The translations under genes were made by a program, and so were the position numbers. Shown here piece by piece: positions 17,219 through 21,940 of a stretch of 21,940 nucleotides of DNA (the first letter of the stretch is position 1; each line of letters begins with the position of its first letter). Under the pieces are notes generated by a model. It ran no database searches. It saw only the letters and a list, made by a program, of their open reading frames with translations, and was not told the origin of the DNA. The DNA is from JAKPNF01 sp031556275 (GTDB taxonomy: Bacteria > Verrucomicrobiota > Verrucomicrobiia > Opitutales > JAKPNF01), in the NCBI GenBank assembly GCA_031556275.1, contig JAVBTG010000022.1, positions 1-21,940 of the forward strand, written 5' to 3'.

Positions 17219-18130
17219 ATGCAACCGGATATCGTGGCGGGAGACCCCCTGTGGCAGGGCATCGCGGGCACCGCGGCCCTGCTGTTCATCCTGTGGAACA
17301 TGCGCGACGGGTGGAGGCGCGGCTTTTGGAAAAAGTCGTTAGGCCTCGCCGCGCTCGTCGCCGCCTACACGTGCGCCTTCCTTTTCAACGTGCCAGCGGC
17401 GGAAATGCTCCAAGGGACGCTTCCCTACCCCTTCCTGCTCTTGCGCGGCATAGGCGGCACGCTGGTCGCCATCGTCGCCTACGTCATCGTGCGCTGGGTG
17501 TGCGGCATGCTGCTGCCCGGCAAAGACGAGGAAGACGACGCCGAACCCTCCCGCACGGGCGGCATGCTGGCGGGATTGCTCGTCGGGGCGTTCTGGCTGT
17601 TCGCCGTCGTCGTCGGCGTGCGCTTTGTGGGCAATTTCGCGCAGTGCGCGATCACGGCGCAAGGGGGAGACCTCGAGGCGGCCTATCAGGAACACCCCGT
17701 CATCGCCCAGCTCGTCAAACTAAAGGAGTCCGTGGACTTGGGCGTTGTCGGCGATATCACCCGCGCGGCGGACCCTGTGCCGCAAATCGTTTATTCCGTC
17801 ACCGAAAAGACGATCCGCCTGCTGCAAAACCCGGAGGCCGCCCGCGCCTTTGCCGACAATCCGAAAGTCCAGCGCCTGATGCAGGACCCCCTCATCATCG
17901 CCCTTTCGGAAGACCCTGAAGTGCGCGCGCTCGTCCAAGAGGGCAACTACCACACGCTGCTGCGCAACGAAAAGCTCCGCCAAGTCGCGGACAACCCGCA
18001 GGTGCAGGAAAAGCTCGCCGACGTCGACTTCGAGGCCGCGCTCGACGAAGCCCTCCAAAAAGCCAACGACACGCAGACCGTTTCCGCGGACGCCGTAAAT
18101 CAGATGCTTCCCGCTGAACCGAAAAACTAA
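17219..18130 (+). CDS. CvpA-like membrane protein with C-terminal helical repeats
   Basis: This 303-residue protein has four predicted transmembrane helices (about 10-27, 41-60, 72-99, 114-136). The layout, with DGWRRGFWKKSLG after helix 1, resembles the CvpA/colicin V production family, whose molecular role is poorly known. An acidic cytoplasmic loop (GKDEEDDAEP) separates helices 3 and 4. The C-terminal part (about 198-268) is soluble and built of short helices that each start with Asn-Pro or Asp-Pro: NPEAARAF, NPKVQRLM, DPLIIALS, DPEVRALV, NPQVQEKL. This recalls STI1-type repeats and probably binds a partner. Start: an antisense-frame extension over rlmN (to 16088) is rejected; the ATG at 17219 sits at the end of an extended -10 element. 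Its TAA overlaps the stop of the convergent anti-sigma gene by 3 bp. Confidence 0.7.
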   Translation: MQPDIVAGDPLWQGIAGTAALLFILWNMRDGWRRGFWKKSLGLAALVAAYTCAFLFNVPAAEMLQGTLPYPFLLLRGIGGTLVAIVAYVIVRWVCGMLLPGKDEEDDAEPSRTGGMLAGLLVGAFWLFAVVVGVRFVGNFAQCAITAQGGDLEAAYQEHPVIAQLVKLKESVDLGVVGDITRAADPVPQIVYSVTEKTIRLLQNPEAARAFADNPKVQRLMQDPLIIALSEDPEVRALVQEGNYHTLLRNEKLRQVADNPQVQEKLADVDFEAALDEALQKANDTQTVSADAVNQMLPAEPKN

Positions 18131-18537
18131 CCCAGCGCCCGCTCCATCGTGAAGACGTTGTATTTGCCGTCCTCGCGCCGGTAGTCCAGCCGCTGCATGA
18201 GCGTGCGGCAAAAGTGGATGCCCAGCCCGCCGATCTCGCGCTCCTCGAGCGAGGCGCTCAAGTCGGGTTCCCTGCCCTCGGCGACGGGGTCGAACGCGCG
18301 CCCGTCGTCGCGCACAACCGCCTTGACGACGTTGAACTCCTTTGCCAGCGACACGGCGAATTCATGCGCCGCGCCGTTGTCCCACGCGTAGGAAATCACG
18401 TTGGTGACAGCCTCGTCCAGGCACAGTTGCAGGGCGTTGGCGGACTCGAAGTCGATCGTATTGGCTTCGCAAAAAGCCTCGATATCGGCACTCAGGCGGG
18501 CCAGCTCGCTCAAATCGTTGCGGTAGGTTTTTTCCAT
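18127..18537 (-). CDS. Anti-sigma factor, RsbW/SpoIIAB-like serine kinase (HATPase)
   Basis: This 136-residue single-domain GHKL ATPase has the N-box LCLDEAVTNVISYAW (Glu42 and Asn46), the G1 box VVRDDGRAFDP (Asp78, Gly79) and the G2 box EIGGLGIHF (101-109). That composition, without a sensor or dimerisation domain, is typical of RsbW/SpoIIAB-type anti-sigma kinases. These bind a sigma factor or other partner and phosphorylate a STAS antagonist. The divergent gene 169 bp away encodes a STAS protein, which supports a partner-switching pair. No sigma factor or PP2C phosphatase is in the window. No clear ribosome site precedes the ATG. Its TAG stop overlaps the TAA of the CvpA-like gene. Confidence 0.88.
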   Translation of the reverse strand: MEKTYRNDLSELARLSADIEAFCEANTIDFESANALQLCLDEAVTNVISYAWDNGAAHEFAVSLAKEFNVVKAVVRDDGRAFDPVAEGREPDLSASLEEREIGGLGIHFCRTLMQRLDYRREDGKYNVFTMERALG

Positions 18538-18706
18538 AACGGCAGAAAAAAAGCCAAGGGGGCATGTTTATTTGACACGTTCGTCGGAGGTTTGGAAAGC
18601 GTTAATTTGATTTGGACACCCTTTTTTGGTCTTGAAAGGCATAAGCCTGTGCCCTCACAATGAGCGAATCTTTTTTTACCTCACCTTAAGACTAAAGGAA
18701 CCACCC

Positions 18707-19042
18707 GTGGAAATCACCGAAACCAAACAGCAGAATGTCACCGTTGTCGCCCTGAGCGGGCGTCTGGACGCGGCCACCGCCCCCTCCCTCGAGGCTACCC
18801 TCACCGCTCTGGCGCAGGCGCGCGAGTCGCGCGCGCTGGTCGACTGCCGCGAGCTCGAATACATCAGCTCGGCGGGCCTGCGCGTTTTGCTCGCGGCGGC
18901 CAAGCAGTTCAAAAAAATCGACAGCTCGATCGCGCTGTGCACGCTCAGCCCCACCGTCCGCCAAGTGTTTGAAATCTCGGGCTTCACGAGCATTTTCTCC
19001 CTCTACGCCACCCGCGACGAGGCGCTCAAGGCGATGGCGTAA
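18707..19042 (+). CDS. STAS-domain anti-sigma factor antagonist
   Basis: This 111-residue single STAS domain starts at GTG 18707. I chose it because AAAGGAA lies 6 nt upstream and because the upstream in-frame ATG at 18626 would add 27 residues outside the STAS fold. The beta-alpha-beta core is clear: VTVVALSGRLDAATAP at 11-26, then LEYISSAGLRVLLAA near 50-64. Ser55 aligns with the Ser of SpoIIAA that is phosphorylated by the partner kinase. When unphosphorylated such proteins hold the anti-sigma kinase and free its target. The divergent HATPase gene is the obvious partner. A clean terminator follows. Confidence 0.9.
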   Translation: MEITETKQQNVTVVALSGRLDAATAPSLEATLTALAQARESRALVDCRELEYISSAGLRVLLAAAKQFKKIDSSIALCTLSPTVRQVFEISGFTSIFSLYATRDEALKAMA

Positions 19043-19060
19043 AAAAACCTTCCCCTCCCC

Positions 19061-19094
19061 AAAAAAGCGCGGCCCCCAAGCCCGCGCTTTTTTT
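19061..19094 (+). terminator. Rho-independent terminator of the STAS gene
   Basis: A 12-bp perfect stem pairs AAAAAAGCGCGG (19061-19072) with 19082-19093, closing a 9-nt loop and ending in a run of seven T's. It begins 18 bp after the STAS stop. The A-tract before the stem means it could also work on the other strand, but no minus-strand gene ends here. Confidence 0.82.
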
Positions 19095-19167
19095 GCGCCC
19101 GCATCGCACGCCCGCGAAAAGCTTGCCAGCATACTCTGTTTCGGGTCATGTTTATGGCTTTGAACCC

Positions 19168-20391
19168 ATGAAAATCAAAGCCTTCAACCACGCCCTGCGC
19201 CCCGCACCCGAAGTCGCCTCCCAACTGGCCTGCCTGCCCTACGACGTCATGAACGCCGAGGAGGCCGCGCGGATGGCCGAAGGCAACCCCGTGAGCTTCC
19301 TGCACGTCGAGCGCGCCGAGATCGACCTGCCCGCGGGAACGGACCCCTATTCCGACGCCGTGTACGCCAAGTCCCGCGAGAATTTTCTAAAGCTGCAAAA
19401 AGACGGCCACCTGATCCGCGACGACGAGCAGTGCCTCTACCTGTACCAGCAGCAGATGGGCGACCACATCCAGCGCGGCCTCACCGCCCTGTGCCATGTG
19501 GACGACTACAACGCCGACGTCATCAAAAAGCACGAGAAGACGCGCCTTGCCAAGGAAAACGACCGTTTGAAACTCAACTGCACGTTGGGCGCGCACCCGG
19601 GCCTCGTGTTCCTGCCGATCCGCGACAACGCCGAAGTCGACCGCCTGATCGAAACGACCGTGCGCGAGCAAAAGCCCCTTTACGATTTCACCGCCGACGA
19701 TGGCATCCGCCACACGGCATGGCGCATCAACGCCCCGCTGAGCTGGACGGACGCTTTTAAGAAAGTCCCGGTCGCCTACGTGGCCGACGGCCACCACCGC
19801 AGCGCCGCGGCGGCGCGCGTGGGCAAACTCAAACGCGAAGAAAACCCCGCCCACACGGGCGAGGAGGACTACAACTGGTTCCCCGCCGTCATTTTCCCGG
19901 CCTCCCAGTTAAAAGTGCTCCCCTATAACCGCACGGTCGTCGACCTGAACGGCCGCAGCGCCGACGCCTTTTTAAAAGCCGTGGAGGCTATCGCCCCCGT
20001 GCGCGCCGATGCCGGCCCCGACCCGGAAAATCCGGGCGACGTGCATTTTTACTTGGGCGGAAAATGGTACGGCATCACGCTGGTTCCCGCCACAGACGCC
20101 GACCCTGTCTCCCGCCTCGACGTGAGCATGCTGCAAGACCGCGTGCTTGAGCCCCTCCTCGCCATTGACGACCCCCGCACGTCCGACCGCATCGACTTCA
20201 TCGGCGGCATCCGCGGCACGGGCGAACTGGTAAAGCTCGTGGATTCCGGCAAAGCGGCCGTGGCATTCTCGATGTACCCGGTAACGATCGACCAGCTCAT
20301 GGCGATCGCGGACGCCGGCCAGATCATGCCGCCCAAGAGCACGTGGTTTGAGCCGAAACTACGTTCCGGCCTGTTCATCCCTGTGTTCTGA
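19168..20391 (+). CDS. DUF1015 family protein
   Basis: This 407-residue protein is full length for DUF1015. It begins MKIKAFNHALRPAPEV followed by LACLPYDVMN. Other family blocks are KKHEKTRLAKEND near 120-132 and YVADGHHRSAAA near 204-215, where Asp207 and the His209-His210-Arg211 group look like candidate catalytic or ligand-binding residues. The C-terminal part contains PKSTWFEPKLRSGLF. The family has no firmly established activity. I recall it often beside serA and serC in other bacteria, but neither is visible here. A longer frame from 19093 starts inside the terminator of the previous gene and is rejected. There is no convincing Shine-Dalgarno before the ATG. Confidence 0.9.
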   Translation: MKIKAFNHALRPAPEVASQLACLPYDVMNAEEAARMAEGNPVSFLHVERAEIDLPAGTDPYSDAVYAKSRENFLKLQKDGHLIRDDEQCLYLYQQQMGDHIQRGLTALCHVDDYNADVIKKHEKTRLAKENDRLKLNCTLGAHPGLVFLPIRDNAEVDRLIETTVREQKPLYDFTADDGIRHTAWRINAPLSWTDAFKKVPVAYVADGHHRSAAAARVGKLKREENPAHTGEEDYNWFPAVIFPASQLKVLPYNRTVVDLNGRSADAFLKAVEAIAPVRADAGPDPENPGDVHFYLGGKWYGITLVPATDADPVSRLDVSMLQDRVLEPLLAIDDPRTSDRIDFIGGIRGTGELVKLVDSGKAAVAFSMYPVTIDQLMAIADAGQIMPPKSTWFEPKLRSGLFIPVF

Positions 20392-20427
20392 ACGCGCGGG
20401 TCTTTTTCCGCGATGCGGCGTTGCTGC

Positions 20428-20480
20428 GGGAAAATGAAAATGGAGCGGTAGCGATGCTACAGCCCCATCTTCATTTCCCC
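20428..20480 (-). repeat. Long hairpin with a 25-bp stem and 3-nt loop
   Basis: Arms 20428-20452 and 20456-20480 match at 21 of 25 positions. Three of the four differences are A against C on the plus strand, which become U-G wobbles in minus-strand RNA, leaving one mismatch. The hairpin is therefore better formed in RNA read from the minus strand. A short GGCG/CGCC pair extends it outward (20417-20420 with 20484-20487). Confidence 0.7.
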
Positions 20481-20564
20481 TTGCGCCTTGCCTCGCGAAA
20501 AAATCCCTCGCGGGATTGGGGGTGCGGGTTTTTGTTTCTACTCGGACTCTTTATTTTGCTTAGG

Positions 20565-20600
20565 AAGCCTGCACGTTAATACGTAGGCTTTTTTCTTTTT
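20565..20600 (+). terminator. Rho-independent terminator of the DUF1015 gene
   Basis: AAGCCT (20565-20570) and ACGT (20573-20576) pair with ACGT (20581-20584) and AGGCTT (20585-20590), with a 2-nt GC bulge on the left arm and a TAAT loop. A long T-run interrupted by one C follows. It is about 170 bp after the DUF1015 stop and in the right orientation to end that transcript. Confidence 0.75.
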
Positions 20601-20686
20601 TAGGGTTCCGATGCAAAATGCCGCCTTCGGCGGTGAGTCAAAAGCAGAGAAGCAAATAAACCCTTTTTAAAATCCTTCCTTCCCCA

Positions 20687-20811
20687 TTCCCGCGCGGAAA
20701 AATTTTCCGAGACGAAGTTCAAGGAAGCCCAAGTAGGGGGCGTGTACCTTGGTACTCGTCCCCTGCTTGGGCGACGCAGAACGCAGTATCGGGAAATTTT
20801 AACCGCGGGAA
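20687..20811. repeat. 125-bp imperfect inverted repeat with strong apical hairpin
   Basis: The outer arms start with TTCCCGCG (20687-20694) and end with its complement CGCGGGAA (20804-20811). Between them, further matching blocks (AAAATTT, CCGA, GTTC) pair in order. The centre is a 22-bp hairpin, 20727-20748 with 20751-20772, around a 2-nt loop. In plus-strand RNA 21 of 22 positions pair if two G-U wobbles are counted. The left arm also contains its own palindrome, CGGAAAA/TTTTCCG (20695-20709). Confidence 0.7.
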
Positions 20812-20847
20812 CGCAAAAAATCGGAGATTTTTCTGCGCCGCACTTGA

Positions 20848-21940
20848 TCAGTCCTGCGCCAGCGCCTGCAACTGCTTCAGGTCGAGCTTACCTGACGCCA
20901 TCGTCGGGATTTTTTCGACCCGCTTCAAAATCCGGGGAATCCACAAATTCGCAATCCCCTGCTTGGCGAGGTTCTCGCGCAGCTGGTGCATGTCGATGTC
21001 GATCGTGGATAGCAACACCAGCGCCTCGCCCTTGGCTTGGTCGCGGCGGCTCGCCACTGCAATGAGAGCCACGTCGCTGTCGGCGTGGGAAAGGCCCAGC
21101 GCGTGCATCACCGCCTCCTCCACCGTGCCGTGCGGCACTTTTTCGCCGCCGATTTTCGAAAAGCGCGAAAGGCGGCCGTCCACATAAAGAAAACCGTCCT
21201 TGTCGAGGCGAGCCAAATCCCCGGTATTGAACCATCCGTCCGAGAGCACCTCGTCCGTGGCCGCTTGGTTGTTCAGATAACCGTTGAAAATGTTGACACC
21301 CTTGAGGTACAAAAGCCCCTGCTCGTTAAAGCCGAGGTCTTTGCCGGTGTCAGGGTCGACGATGCGCACGTCCTGCCCGGGCAAGAGGCGGCCGATGGAG
21401 CCGCGCCGGTTCCATTCCTCAAAACGCTTGCTCGGGAGCGTGGGCAGGTTGACGCCGACAACAGGCGTCGTCTCCGTCAGGCCGTAACCTTCCAGATAAA
21501 AACTGCCGAAATGTTTCTCCCACTGCTCGCCGAAGCCTTCGGGGGTTTTTTCCGCCCCCGCGATCACAAAACGCACGGAGGGAATGCAGTCGCCCTTGGC
21601 GCGCTTGAGGTAGGGGCGCAGGAAGGTAGGCGAACCCAGCAGCAGGCTGATCTGCTCGGCCTGAATCGCCTCGATGTTGCGCGTGATGTCCAGCGGCGAG
21701 GGCACGGTGACGACCTTGTAACCGCCGATCAACGGCAGCCACAGCGTGACGGTGTAGCCGAAGGAGTGGAACAGCGGCAGACATCCCAATGCGGAGTCGC
21801 CGGAGCTGAAAATACCGAACTCCACCATCTGAATGACGTTGCCCAAAATATTGCGGTGCGTCAGCGGCACGCCCTTGGGCTCGCCGGAACTGCCGCTGGT
21901 GAACAGTAGCGCGGCTTCCAAGTCGCCGCCCTTTTGCGGG
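20848..21940 (-). CDS. Aas-type acyl-ACP/acyl-CoA ligase (AMP-binding), 3' part
   Basis: The gene runs off the right edge; 363 C-terminal residues are visible. The adenylate-forming core motif LLFTSGSSGEPKGVPLTH marks the ANL superfamily, which activates a carboxylic acid as acyl-AMP. GYGLTETTPVVGVNLP, GWFNTGDLARLDKDGFLYV and GRLSRFSKIGGEKVP are the later core motifs, and MASGKLD near the end holds the catalytic C-terminal Lys. The Arg-x-x-Arg-Phe-x-Lys-x-Gly-Gly-Glu pattern and KGEALVLLST resemble the ligase domain of E. coli Aas, which reloads fatty acids onto ACP for lysophospholipid reacylation. A different fatty acyl ligase is possible. Whether an acyltransferase domain is fused upstream cannot be seen. 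Its end faces the DUF1015 gene across the structured region. Confidence 0.88.
   Translation of the reverse strand, partial: PQKGGDLEAALLFTSGSSGEPKGVPLTHRNILGNVIQMVEFGIFSSGDSALGCLPLFHSFGYTVTLWLPLIGGYKVVTVPSPLDITRNIEAIQAEQISLLLGSPTFLRPYLKRAKGDCIPSVRFVIAGAEKTPEGFGEQWEKHFGSFYLEGYGLTETTPVVGVNLPTLPSKRFEEWNRRGSIGRLLPGQDVRIVDPDTGKDLGFNEQGLLYLKGVNIFNGYLNNQAATDEVLSDGWFNTGDLARLDKDGFLYVDGRLSRFSKIGGEKVPHGTVEEAVMHALGLSHADSDVALIAVASRRDQAKGEALVLLSTIDIDMHQLRENLAKQGIANLWIPRILKRVEKIPTMASGKLDLKQLQALAQD

Larger units (their letters stand above)
20392..20847. other. Gene-free intergenic region rich in inverted repeats
   Basis: This 456-bp gap lies between two convergent genes and contains no credible coding sequence. 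From left to right it holds a 25-bp hairpin (20428-20480), a small hairpin AATCCC/GGGATT (20502-20517), a terminator (20565-20600), a 5-bp GC hairpin CCGCC/GGCGG (near 20622-20634), a 125-bp imperfect inverted repeat with a strong apical hairpin (20687-20811), and an A/T hairpin (20815-20831) that could end the minus-strand ligase transcript. So much structure exceeds what two terminators need. Confidence 0.7.

Noticed and set aside
20687..20811. Integron attC site
   Set aside because: The palindrome is attC-sized and ends near TTTTAAC, but the paired GTTRRRY box is missing and no integrase of the integron type is near.
20742..21065. 107-residue plus-strand frame across the hairpin and ligase gene
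   Set aside because: It starts inside the hairpin loop and runs antisense to the conserved ligase C-terminus.

Overview
The window is a GC-rich, densely packed chromosomal segment of a Gram-negative bacterium. Evidence for a Gram-negative cell is a TonB-like energy transducer, three predicted lipoproteins and the murein-recycling ligase Mpl. Gene content (fused kinase-fold/GNAT ArgA, DUF1015 protein, STAS/anti-sigma pair, CvpA-like protein with a helical tail) would fit the PVC group, perhaps Verrucomicrobiota. That placement is a low-confidence inference; no rRNA or tRNA gene is visible to test it. I see no phage, insertion sequence, CRISPR array or defence island. Most of the window is housekeeping.

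Layout. 1-744: 3' part of a class III aminotransferase and its terminator. 784-1125: DUF486 membrane protein. 1136-3622 (minus): xerD, then an ABC ATPase without a permease, then an AT-richer lipoprotein gene. 3718-5046 (plus): argA. 5053-5193 and 6676-6816: two direct copies of a 141-bp multi-hairpin repeat that bracket mpl (5191-6615, minus). 6866-9460 (plus): mutS. 9463-15978 (minus): a tight run transcribed as rpe, maf, tonB-like, RluA-family pseudouridine synthase, DUF3142 lipoprotein, large repeat-rich lipoprotein. 16025-17137 (minus): rlmN. 17219-18130 (plus): CvpA-like membrane protein. 18127-18537 (minus) and 18707-19042 (plus): divergent anti-sigma kinase and STAS antagonist. 19168-20391 (plus): DUF1015 protein. 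20392-20847: gene-free region full of long inverted repeats. 20848-21940 (minus): 3' part of an Aas-type acyl-ACP/CoA ligase running off the window.

How genes work together. rpe, maf, tonB-like and the RluA gene are spaced -4 to +9 bp and are probably one transcript. The DUF3142 and repeat-rich lipoprotein genes share an ATGA start/stop overlap and probably make cell-envelope proteins that act together. The STAS and anti-sigma proteins form a partner-switching pair whose sigma factor or other target is not in the window.

The least explained items are the 141-bp repeat pair, the inverted-repeat region at 20392-20847, the DUF3142/lipoprotein pair, and several promoter-like motifs so close to start codons that they imply leaderless or nearly leaderless mRNAs. 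All were found by eye; no alignment, folding or database search was run.
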